Source: Glandiceps talaboti (taxonomy: Eukaryota; Hemichordata; Enteropneusta; Spengelidae). Taken from it: a stretch of 60,000 nt of DNA. Shown in pieces: positions 22,433 to 60,000 of this stretch (its first letter is position 1; the number at the start of each line of letters is the position of its first letter). Made by a program: the position numbers and the translations under genes. Under the pieces are notes generated by a model, which was not told the DNA's origin, ran no database searches, and was given only the letters and a program-made list of their open reading frames with translations. The stretch covers positions 13,477,091-13,537,090 of the forward strand of contig NC_135567.1 of NCBI RefSeq assembly GCF_964340395.1, written 5' to 3'.

Positions 22433-22690
22433 AAATTCAACTTCCAGGCCAGAACACTATGAACTTTGAACTCTGAAGGGCAGAATAGTAAAACACAGGC
22501 AAAATTCAACTTCCAGGCCAGAACACTATGAACTTTGAACTCTGAAGGGCCGAATCGTAAAACACAGGCAAAATTCAACTTCCAGGCCAGAACACTATGA
22601 ACTTTAAACATTGAAGGGCCGAATAGTGAAACACATGCAAAATTCAACTTCCAGACCAGCGCACTATGAACTTTGAACTCTGATTCATGA
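22433..22690. repeat. 68-bp minisatellite, about 4 copies
   Basis: Units share AAATTCAACTTCCAGGCCAG, AACACTATGAACTTTGAACT and CTGAAGGGCCGAATAGT. It lies about 370 bp upstream of the NHL gene start, in its presumed 5' UTR intron or promoter. Confidence 0.88.
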
Positions 22691-22784
22691 AACACCTTTA
22701 GCTTTCTAACTGTTAATTTTCTTATTCACACTTCCACCTTTTTCCTGCTTTTCTGTTGAACTGAGCTTGTAACACCAGGGTTCC

Positions 22785-22945
22785 CTCTAGGCCACTTTGA
22801 TGTACCATTGACACACACAATTTGTAGTGATGCACCAACATTTTGTGTTCCCCTATCTCTTAGTTACTATGTGGTGACTCACAAGAAATACCAGTTTTTA
22901 TCATACTGACCCACAACAAAATTTGGCTATCGTTAGAGGGCATAT
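22785..22945 (-). repeat. Interspersed repeat, inverted copy (GAGATAGGGGAACACCAAAT family)
   Basis: Reverse-complement match to the family at 6095-6420: TTCCCCTATCTCTTAGTTAC and GGTGACTCACAAGAAAT. Confidence 0.7.
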
Positions 22946-23120
22946 TATTTCCCTAGATTTCCTTTTATATTAATTACTGATGTTCTCTCATTTGCTTAGT
23001 CCTGTCTGCAGATGGTGTACGGAATGCGACACTGAGATGAGAGGGACACTGTCTAAATCGAGTCCAGACTTATTCTGTCTGCGAGCAGGACTATCATCAA
23101 TCCGATTAAAATCCAATGTA

Positions 23121-23295
23121 GATGTTGGCTAATCATTCATTGTTAATTTACATCGGTATTTTTGCTTGAATTGACCTTCGTATTACATGTTTATGTTTTG
23201 GTCCTGATAACCGACTCCTATACAGGACCAAATCATAAACATATATCACAAGCAAAAATACCATTCCAAATAACAATGAATGATTAGCCGACATC
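23121..23295. mobile_element. Long imperfect hairpin, probable MITE
   Basis: Left arm GATGTTGGCTAATCATTCAT and GGTATTTTTGCTTG, matched by CAAGCAAAAATACC and ATGAATGATTAGCCGACATC; inner arms GTTTTGGTCCTG and CAGGACCAAA. Arms of about 73-85 bp around a short loop. Target duplication not clear. Confidence 0.75.
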
Positions 23296-23930
23296 ATTTG
23301 CTGACCCTAGGATACTCTGTTGTTAACACAACCACTGGTCAGACTTTTGGAAACTGTTTAAAGTTGACTATTTTGTGGCCATCGGTTTTCATTTGTTTTA
23401 AACCACACAGTGACACATGTATACGCGGTATGCATGCATGTATATATTACACCTTCTACCCAATTCTTTGTAGTTTGTATAATAAGCCCTGACTCAAATG
23501 TGCGTAGTATTTTTATAATAACTGAACTTATCAAGGTCATTGGCACCATATATTTACAATAAAGTACAACACAGATATATAAATAGTCACCTATATCGCT
23601 TCTCTTCTCTCCATTAAATGCTGACCACGCCCAGATTAATCGTCTAGTCTGTGATGGGGACGTGGCAAATCTGTGTTTATTTAATACACTTCCGGGTTAC
23701 TAATAATTGTGTACATTTTTAGATTAAAAATTCGTTGACAACACACAAGAAACTTGTAGTATTTGAAGCTATATCATAAACATGTCTATCATTAAATGAC
23801 ATTCAGTAATTGATAGTGGACGATAAACATATTTGGATTACCTTTGAAGAATTGAGTTTTGACTGAAAATACTATTGTTTTTGGGGTCAAATTAGGACAT
23901 GTAAAGAGGCAATGATATAGCGCCACCAAC

Positions 23931-24357
23931 GGGCGGAGTACCTCCTGACTCCGATTTGCCCAATCATTTAACGTGTGATTAATCTGATGTCATTTCCCGA
24001 AACGAGGTTGTAAACAAAACGTTCAATCACGATCATGATTACATACATGTAAACATTTAAAAAAAGTTTCGCACATTTTCGACAAATTAGATGATTTTAC
24101 ATCGTCAAAATGATTACAATGATAACAAATTACCAATCTGCCCGAACACAATTTATTTACATAATGTTTTCCGTCATTTCTAACTAGCCATCAGCCAAGG
24201 GCGGGCGATCTCCCTATGATTACGTTGTCCGCCATATTGTAATCACGTCAATCATGGTTCGGGGCATGATTACTATGATTACCAATCATGATTGTGATTG
24301 GTATTTGTCAAACGCAAAATCATGATTGTAATTGATTGTGCAAATCGAACGCACCCC
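23931..24357. mobile_element. MITE, GGGCGCGTTCGATTTGC family, copy 2 (inverted)
   Basis: Reverse-complement relative of 17341-17767, about 427 bp. The right end GCAAATCGAACGCACCCC is well preserved and the left tip is altered (GGGCGGAGTACCTCC then CCGATTTGCC). With copy 1 it brackets the NHL gene in opposite orientation. Confidence 0.85.
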
Positions 24358-25262
24358 TGTTATTAGGCTCAAGTGTCGGTAAAACGACATGTGAGAATTA
24401 ACGAAAAGTTATATTTGTAACCCAAAAAACATACCCACTTTTGGAGAATCTGACGGCAATAAACAGCAAGTAATTACGTTTCTGAAAATATACAGTCTTA
24501 GATATTTATCATCATTATTTCCATAATCTTTTTTTAGAAAAAGGCCATCATTTATCTCTCACGAACCTGTATCTGGGCGATAGAGGGCGATATAATCTGT
24601 GTAACTGCTGTGACCAGTTTTAGTATCACATGTCCTTTAGGTGATATGTTGGGAATGGTGACAAAGACTGGAGTATGCAGTCGAAATTTTAAGTAACAAT
24701 CCTGATGTTTGTTTTGGAACAAAAGTTTAATGGTTTAGGGGTTGTGATTTATAGAAATGAAAACAAAGAATAAAAAATAGCTGTTTTCACCCTTTAATTC
24801 CACACTAAAATAAGATCATTTACAATACCTTACTAAGTCAAAAAAATAATAATGTACACTCGATTACATATTCGTCTAATATACTGATAAGACCATGCAT
24901 TGTAATCTTTGATAATCCATTGTATGATAATGGATAAACTCAAATATAATAATTGATAATACTATATAATCATTGATATTATCATACAATGAATTATCAC
25001 ATTGTGTGTATATTCTTACATTATCGTCTGGTCATTGATAATACCATGGATGATAATTGATATTTCTCTCAACGATATCACATAATATCATATAATGAAA
25101 ATTCACATTGCTAATCAAAGAGAACAATTTTTGACATGAGGACTTTTTTGAAATTTAATATAAAATCATTCCACCAAAACCCATTTATCTTAAAATATTA
25201 TAATACAAGTTTAACCCTAAAATCTAATATAATTTCACAATTGCTGAACACCAGAATAGCTT
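24358..25262. other. Intergenic, no gene seen
   Basis: AT-rich DNA with local imperfect palindromes of TGATAATATCATACAATGA type at 24890-25090. No exon recognised. Confidence 0.6.
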
Positions 25263-25314
25263 GTATGTATGTATGTATGTATGTATGTATGTATGTATGT
25301 ATGTATGTATGTGT

Positions 25315-25354
<40 letters not shown>

Positions 25355-25405
25355 ATGTATGTATGTATGTATGTATGTATGTATGTATGTATGTATGTAT
25401 GTATG
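25263..25405. repeat. (GTAT)n / (GT)n microsatellite
   Basis: About 143 bp of GTAT repeats with a central GT run. Open frames in it are artefacts. Confidence 0.95.
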
Positions 25406-26781
25406 TGAGCATTTGACCGTAATCTTGTGTAATATGAATCAAACCAATTTTATGTAAAACCGTTTAATCAAATTTATTTGATAAAGAAAGTGCTTTAATT
25501 TGTTAAAGTGGTGTTCACATTAAATGTTCACAAGCTACAACTTGAACGCTTTTTTTTTTAATTTGTTAGATATGAATTAATCATAATATTGTACACCGAG
25601 AAGGGTATTGAATCACCTGTGGGAAAACATATTTGTGTAGCAGTATGCAAGGTGCAACATAAACTGATTAAAATCCGATGTAGTGTACACGGGACGAATA
25701 CAGCTGTTACATTTACGGTTGTTTGTTCCTTTGTGAGCGCTAGTTACATACTGTATGTATGCAATATATCCAATCAAATTGATGTTAAAGTCCATCTAAA
25801 AGTGTGCACCCCACTGAATCAAGATTTCAACTGATTATTATACTACTTATAGATAAAATAGACATGTAATTTACATTTTCAATATCTAATTATTAACATT
25901 GTAACAATTATTAGTGAACAAATCTCCAGTTTCAGGTAGTGCACAAACATTGTCAAAGATGAGAGAGAACATGATGTTTCCTCTCTGTAGATGATTGTGA
26001 TGCAGTGGAGAGGAATAGGGAACTTGCAAACCCGCCATGTTGAATGTTGCATCATGGGAAATGTGATAATAAATATGTTAAATTCCAACTGTTATCTATA
26101 AATTGATAGACACTCTAAATTTGAGAACTAGCCATGTATACTAGTCGGACTTTATTGTGAAAAATGTTCTTATCCGATTAAAAATGTCCTTTAAAAGAGG
26201 TACAATACACGACATACCTATTCGTGTGTGTTCTGCTATATTTATTGCATTACAGTTTGAGAAAGGGGTGTACTCCCATAGAAAGGTATTTGGTTATGTA
26301 GCACCTAAATTGGTCACTTTTACATGAAGAAATAAATAAACAAGAGTTTACTTTTCATCTACAAATTCCCTAATCACGGCAATCATCGTCACGCATTAGA
26401 AATACTGTTACAACATCAGAATAAAGGTACTTGGCCGGATGATTGTGACTTGACATTCCTCATATTGAATTATACATGGGAAGATTTGAGGCTTGACCAC
26501 ATACCCTGTCTGAACATTTGGGGAGTACTCTAACCCCCTCAGATTATAATATTGATTTTCGATGACGAATCTTTTTGTGTATTTCTTGCTGATTATTTTC
26601 ACTCTGAAGAAATATCTTCATTACTTATTGACAATTTATTTTCATCATCAATGTCTTAATTTTCATCTTGCTGTTTATTTTTTGGATGTTTGGAATTTTT
26701 CATCGAAGATGGGGTGTTAGCGCCATCTGTAGATACATTTACTTGTTGTTTCATGTTGCGACACTGAGTGACTTCTTGTTT
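25406..26781. other. 3' flank of the giant GPCR gene; truncated AATAGGG MITE
   Basis: At 26012-26080 a truncated MITE copy begins AATAGGGAACTTGCAAACCC and loses its right end. Minus-strand AATAAA signals at 26635-26640 and 26674-26679 lie 100-150 nt past the GPCR stop codon. Nothing else recognised. Confidence 0.6.
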
Positions 26782-50072
<23,291 letters not shown>

Positions 50073-50122
50073 GTTAGTGTCAATATAGCTTTCGGAAAGT
50101 TGTTGATGTTTGTTTCATTTCC

Positions 50123-52340
50123 TGTAATGAGAAATATAAATGACATTTTAAAACGTTGATACTCGAAACATATGTAAAGTAATCTATTTAATATGCAAAA
50201 CAAAACTGCATAATTGTTTACTGGTCAGTTCAATTGTACAGGATACACCTTGACCTTGACACAATTCATGGACCTCTTTGAAATAAGTTGATACAGATAC
50301 GGCAGCCATCGTGCTTTCCGTATGGGGAGTCATATCCCAAGTATACACGCCAACGTTAGCTTACTTTTTTAAACACGGAAACGTTAGCCGTTCAACAAGA
50401 ATTGGTACCTAATGAATTGCTAACGGGATTTATCTTGAACCTGCTCATGTTCTATAAACAGGAATATGAATACATTCCTATTTCCAACATTCCTGATGTG
50501 CTGTGTTCGTTAAACATGACACAGCTTAAAATTGCAATGCTGTAACCCCTTCCCAGCCCAGTGTTTCTGGTTCGTATTCCTTATGTTATGCTGGTAAATA
50601 TACATATCTTTCTAACAAAGTGAGTTGTAAATAAATAGTTACTACAGAGAGTCCGTCTACTTACTGTTTGATGTACCGCTTATGAACTAAGAACTGCTTC
50701 TTGATATGAAATATGAAATAATGAAAGATTGAACTACCAAAATAGTGACTCCGCCCACATCCACACCCTTGCTGTAGGTGATAATGTTATTTATCCAAGC
50801 TGTTCAAGGCAAACTGATATTCAATCTCCTATAGTAACGCTCTTCTTCAGGCCCTTTAAAACAACGTTGATAAGATTTGGAGAAATACCACAATGTGTTT
50901 AACCCCAATAGTCAGGTGTTTAAACCTATTAGTCATTGCTAACTATTCAACATTGGAAATGACTCACAAATAAGTCGAAACATAATTTCAGAATAAAGAA
51001 AATGTTTACTCATCCTATACAGGTGTTTGAACGAACAGTTTGATTTACACGGTAAGTCATCAAAATGTGTATGCTATATATTGTTAAGTATGCCTTATGA
51101 CAGGTTAGTAGTCGATATTCCCATACAAAGATTTAAACGAAACCTACACTAAACGTAGTGACCAGTGACAAATAATGTATTACTCACAGAATACAAAATT
51201 GAATTGTATGAAAAAAACATTACAATATAAAATGCATGTAATCACATATTTGCATGGCCACACCTTATGAGAGTATTTCTTGGCAAAGATGTTAAGTACA
51301 GCAACTGCTGACAAGCAAAGTTTATTGACGAACGATGAGAACTAATCTCAAGGTGCTGGCACAGAATGGATATATATTTTACCGAACCTCCACTGTGACA
51401 AATGTGGCATAAAATAACATTTCATCATGCCCGTCCACGAGGTAGAGTTTCAAATATCATATATTTTTTAATATGTTTAACAAAAACTAAACTTCCATTC
51501 ACCAGTATGCAGTTTGCTACTGAGAACAAGATACCCTATTAAAAATATTATCAAATTAAATCTATAAAAAAAAACATTAAAAATAAATTAAGCGAGTGAA
51601 TAACAATATCAAGTGCATGGACAGGAATACAAGATAATATAAATTACCATTTTGTAAAATGCTGTTTAAAGCAACACATCATTTTATTTTTAAACCAAAA
51701 ATCTTTAAACTCAGACGATGAACCCCAACTGTTAGAATAAATTCTATCAAAGAAGAAACAATATGAATTTACAGTATTTAAGACATGCGATATGATCCAG
51801 GTGGAAAATTAGCAGATATTGGTAATGAATTGACAGGAACACACGTGTGTCAGTCACATAACATATTGTTCATTTCATTTTGTTTTTAGCTTTTAGTATC
51901 ACAAATAAAATAACACACGGTGTAGGCAATTTTCAGCGTTTTTCGTTCTATATTTTGTAGGTTTGATGTCTGATCTGGTCAGCTTGAAATTATAAGTGAC
52001 ATTCTATTTCCCAAGGCAAACTATTTGTTCTAACTATTAATTTCCTCATATCATTTTGTTTGTAACTTAATCGTTGCTATCGATATACAGTTGTCAGAGA
52101 ATACTCACTCTACACTTTGAGGCATCTCACATCTGTTTGGAATTTCCATTGCATGAAATATGACACGATGCTCAAAATTGTTTTCTATATCCTGTTGTGA
52201 ATCCAAGATTTTCCTTAATGTACGGAACACATTGAACTTTTGTGTGTTTCTTTGCTTAAGAAAGTTGCAGCCTATTCACAGTTAAAGTTCATGAAACATT
52301 TCCGAGGTCATCGCGAGGTCAAATTGTTAACATAATTTAT
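50123..52340. other. Upstream region of the GPCR gene (part of divergent intergenic space)
   Basis: A probable 5' UTR exon end is at 50665 (minus-strand donor AACA|GTAAGT). Otherwise AT-rich, with no exon or named repeat recognised. Confidence 0.5.
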
Positions 52341-52529
52341 TTAAAGGGGAACACCACTCCAGGAAATAGAAACACTAAATATTCATGACAGCTGTTTCAT
52401 AATGAGGTTTATAACATTTTGTACTCTAAATAACAGATAAGTGTAGGTGGTGGAAAATCATGGAATAACTCTCCAGAACCTATACTTTATGAAAGGGTCT
52501 TTATTTCCTGGAGTAGCATACCTCTTTAA
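52341..52529. mobile_element. MITE with TTAA ends (AGGGGAACACCACTCCAGGAAATA family)
   Basis: Inverted ends TTAAAGGGGAACACCACTCC then AGGAAATA, and TATTTCCTGGAGTAGCATAC then CTCTTTAA, over about 189 bp. TTAA at both tips could be a TTAA target duplication (piggyBac or Kolobok type); this is inference. Confidence 0.8.
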
Positions 52530-53363
52530 CTAAAAATCCAAAATGGGCGAATATTTGTTAATTATATGGGAAACATGAGTCACGTGTAGATGTGATAACG
52601 TCGCCTGTTTATAAAAAAAAAACCTTGCAATTTGATTTCATAAAACTCTCGGTAATAATTTTATATTCAGAGCCGAGTTCAGTGCTACACAATCTATTGA
52701 GCTAGGCGTTGATTTATGTAGGGTAAAATAATAAACCCAAGTCAAGTCATCAAAAATGCATCATTTGAAAATTATCACTCTACAATACTCATGGACTTAT
52801 CTTCATTTATACCAAAAATCATTTGATACTTTGTGAATTGTAAAATCTTTTGACAATATTTAATACTTCGGATAAATTTATCACATAATTTGCAATATCG
52901 TTCACAATGCTTTCACTAATTTATATTCATCAATCATACAATAAAAAACTTTAAATTTTCTACAGTGTTACCATGGAAACGTGACTAAAATGAAAATAAT
53001 AGGACATCATGCTGAATATTGTTACCTTATAAATTAAAGCACAGAATATACATGTATATGTGCTCACACTTTATATATAAAAATTGTAATTTTTCATTTA
53101 GAAAATTGTGGTTGTTATTTTGAATATTAATGAGTACCTATTTTATCTGTAGTGATAACTATATTGGTAGTTCTATTAGAATACACAATTCTATCTTATT
53201 ATCATTACATTTGAATAAACTTAAAGTTTTACAAAAGTGTATAATCTGTGATAAGAATGATGTAAAATAAATAATAAGTGAAATTATAATAAAATGATGA
53301 TTGTCATGTAAAAGACACTGATGTGAAACACTCGTCAACTGATTGGAAAATATACATACCGAT

Positions 53364-53623
53364 CACTATACGAAAAGTCATATTTTACTGTGTCTTTCCA
53401 CCGGGGTAAATCTTTAGCAGAGGATGTGTAAATGTGGTGAGTATGAGACGAAGTGACACATTTCACTTGATTCACCCCCCCCCGGTGATCTCTCCCCTAG
53501 GGCTGTTGACAGTCAAAAGTGGTACTGCGCCTCATACTACCCCTGGACAGAGGTGGTGGTTAGGGGGTCACAAGTAGGGTAAAGGTTGGGTAAAGGTGGG
53601 TAAATTGGACTTTTCGTATAGTG
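53364..53623. mobile_element. MITE-like element with CACTATACGAAAAGTC ends
   Basis: Inverted ends CACTATACGAAAAGTC and GACTTTTCGTATAGTG bound about 260 bp of GC-richer sequence that contrasts with its AT-rich surroundings. The CACTA tip is suggestive of En/Spm-type elements but no 3-bp duplication is evident. Confidence 0.75.
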
Positions 53624-54563
53624 AAAGTTTTAAATACAATTATGACAACTAGAATATTAATACATACATCTATTGATACTTGCATATGTAATCCACTTAT
53701 CAATGCATTCTGGGTAATATTATTGACTACTTCTTTTAAATATATTTTTTTAAATCGTTATTAGATATACTGTGTTAGTTATTAATGTCTTTGAAAGTAT
53801 GAAAGAGATTTTAAAATTTTGAAAATATATATTTTTTTTAAATACACCGACTTTTACATATAGTGAAAAATAATAACATGCTAAAACGTGTTTCTTAAAT
53901 GCAACAATTTCTGAATGAACTAGTAGTCACTTTGTTGTAGTCAAAGGCCATAGGCCTAAAATACAATTACAAACTTACAAAACCCAAAAATATTCTACAG
54001 TCCATTAAAGATGTATTTTGATCTAAATACCATTTCCATATTGATATTTAAAACATGGAAAGTAATTTTGTAGACACATTTCAACGCTGTTCCCCCTTTA
54101 CTACTGTAAGAACCGCTCCTCTCCTCACACCACAACTAACAGATCATTCACTGCAGTTCATTGATATCTACTAGAATGTGTGCATCGTCCTATAACAAAG
54201 ACATAGGAATATATATATATTTTACCATGATGACTTATGGCAAATGTGGATGTCAAACGAATGACTTCAGTAATACCGTAAATCCACATTATCGAACCAT
54301 ATATTCAAACAGTAATTCAATATGTTTACACTTATTTATTAGGTACTAAAAGATGAGGAATGGACACACAAGAAAATATATCCAATTATTTATTCATCAC
54401 ATTAACTACCATAAATAATTGATAATTTAATGGACACGTGAGAGATTGTTTGAACAATTCCTTGATTAAATTTCGATACCTTGAATGGAACTAATATCGT
54501 ATATAAAGTGAATCATATGTTACTGTTTCTCAGTGAACAGTACTACTAAGTGAACCATCGACA
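53624..54563. other. Upstream region of the FAMeT-like gene
   Basis: AT-rich, nothing coding recognised. Confidence 0.5.
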
Positions 54564-58616
<4,053 letters not shown>

Positions 58617-58884
58617 GTAAATTACGTCATTACGTCTTGCCCTTATAATATAGTTGAATCTATTTCAAGAATAGTTTAACACGATCGATAGGTAACTTTG
58701 ATAGTATTATGAAAAAACTGCTGAGGAAGATTTCATTTATAACTTCTGTCTGGTAATAACAAGTCCCTCAGATTAGTACGTTATTTTTGTCAACAAGCAA
58801 TTAACTCATACTAAAGAGAGAAAAATAGCCAGATGTCATATATTTAGCATAAATGAACTGTTCAGTAGTGCTATAGGCATCGCC

Positions 58885-58923
58885 GAGTGTCTGTCTGTCC
58901 GTCTGTCCGTATGTGTGTGTATG

Positions 58924-58970
<47 letters not shown>
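58885..58970. repeat. (GTCT)n/(GT)n microsatellite
   Basis: GTCT then GT repeats downstream of the FAMeT exon. Confidence 0.95.
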
Positions 58971-58972
<2 letters not shown>

Positions 58973-59508
58973 CTACTGAGCCACCATGCTGCAATTCCTT
59001 CTCATTATCGTCACTAATCACGACATGCGAACATTTCTTTGTCTTTACAATTGTGTATATGTCAATACACAGATTTTGTTATGAATGTGATGCCATAACC
59101 AGATGGAGTCCCCAAAATGGTCGAATGCATGCCAAGTACAGTAGAATTTCTTTAAGAGACTTTAGAGTTCTCAAGTATTATTGAAGTCACCTCAAACGTC
59201 GTAGAGATCGTTCGGCTCACTGCAAACTAGATCAAATTCCACTAGTACCGGATCACACGGGCACACAGGAATAGCTCAATATACACATGTTACGAGATGG
59301 TATCCTATTCTCATCTGGCCTTTATTACTTACCCTCTTACTTTAAGAAAGTGTTTATATTTCTATTATCAATAAATGTCATATATCTCTATCTGATTGGA
59401 TGAAAATAAGCGATGACGTCATATGTGATATCTAACTTAAAATGATCTCGTCAGCGACATTCTGCATTGTCGTACTAAGACCGTATGCTGTCATTTTAAT
59501 TTTTTCAG

Positions 59509-59648
59509 TGACAAAACAATGTGAATATTTTTACACTCAACTGGCAAGGGGAGGGGGAGATAGTCCCAGTAGTTCACTTGCAATTTTTAGATTTTCGATG
59601 AAAAAAAATAATTTGCAAGTTAATAGGAAAACAAATTGGAGTCGATAA
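59509..59648 (+). CDS. Candidate terminal exon of the FAMeT-like gene
   Basis: A strong acceptor (TTTTAATTTTTTCAG) in compatible phase opens VTKQCEYFYTQLARGGG and runs to TAA at 59646-59648. No domain match, so this may be chance or an alternative ending. Confidence 0.25.
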
Positions 59649-60000
59649 AAGGGCATTTAAATGCATCTAACACTGCATACACTTATGAAATCATATCAGA
59701 GGGTGAAATTATGAGTAGACAGTGCCGCCCGACATTATCGACACGTTGTTTTTGAGTAAGTATCTCATGGATATGTTGTTGGCGATATAGCCAATGCTAA
59801 AAGTAACAGGTAAACTGATGCAACCGGGTAGGAAGTACTACAGCATGGGAGCGAAGGGACCAAGGGGTTTTGATATTTTTCGGAGAGGGGGTATCCCCCT
59901 TCCGCCGCTGAAAGCTTTTGAAAATTGGGTACCAAAAGTATGCGCTCTGGTGCTATACATCGCCAACATCAATGAACCTTCAGTAATTACTTAGCGGGGA
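59649..60000. other. Window end, no gene seen
   Basis: No exon recognised; contains GGGGGTATCCCCC-type sequence common in dispersed repeats of marine invertebrates. Confidence 0.4.

Overview
The window is animal (metazoan) nuclear DNA: the genes are split by GT-AG introns, intergenic and intronic DNA is AT-rich, and microsatellites, minisatellites, MITEs, SINE and LINE debris are very abundant. The gene content (cathepsin L, filamin/NHL TRIM-like protein, a giant domain-shuffled LDLa/LRR GPCR, a farnesoic-acid-O-methyltransferase-like domain protein) and the exon-shuffling style suggest a marine invertebrate, such as a hemichordate, cephalochordate or lophotrochozoan. The species cannot be fixed from the sequence alone.

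Layout. (1) About 0.5-8 kb, + strand: a complete six-exon cathepsin L gene (332 aa). Its introns hold two minisatellites, a tRNA-derived SINE and a palindromic MITE. (2) About 10.1-16.4 kb: a minisatellite split by an inserted block of about 5.9 kb. The block carries a three-exon, minus-strand gene for a 1132-aa protein with a coiled coil and a putative RNase H-like transposase core. This looks like a large autonomous DNA transposon flanked by an ATTAAG repeat. A small hairpin MITE with a 6-bp duplication is nested inside it. (3) About 16.4-26.7 kb: repeat-rich DNA around a single-exon minus-strand gene for a coiled-coil/filamin/NHL protein. Two copies of one MITE family flank it in opposite orientation. 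(4) About 26.8-50.1 kb, minus strand: 30 coding exons, nearly all joined in matching phase, read as one giant adhesion-like leucine-rich-repeat GPCR of roughly 2070 aa. The order is signal peptide, trefoil, discoidin-like, kringle, EGF, Link-like, discoidin, PAN, CUB, C-type lectin, seven LDLa, LRRs, rhodopsin-type 7TM, a kinase-like remnant and a repetitive acidic Ser/Thr/Asn tail. (5) 50.1-54.6 kb: a divergent intergenic region with two MITEs. (6) 54.6 kb to the end, + strand: a secreted protein with a Methyltransf_FA (FAMeT-like) domain, probably continuing past the window or ending at 59648.

The most notable items are the giant chimeric GPCR, a candidate hammerhead ribozyme beside a Penelope-like GIY-YIG fragment in one of its introns (38.8-39.1 kb), and the transposon with an intact unusual transposase-like gene inserted in a minisatellite. 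No functional operon-like coupling exists between neighbours. The receptor and the FAMeT-like gene are head-to-head, about 4.5 kb apart, and could share regulatory DNA.
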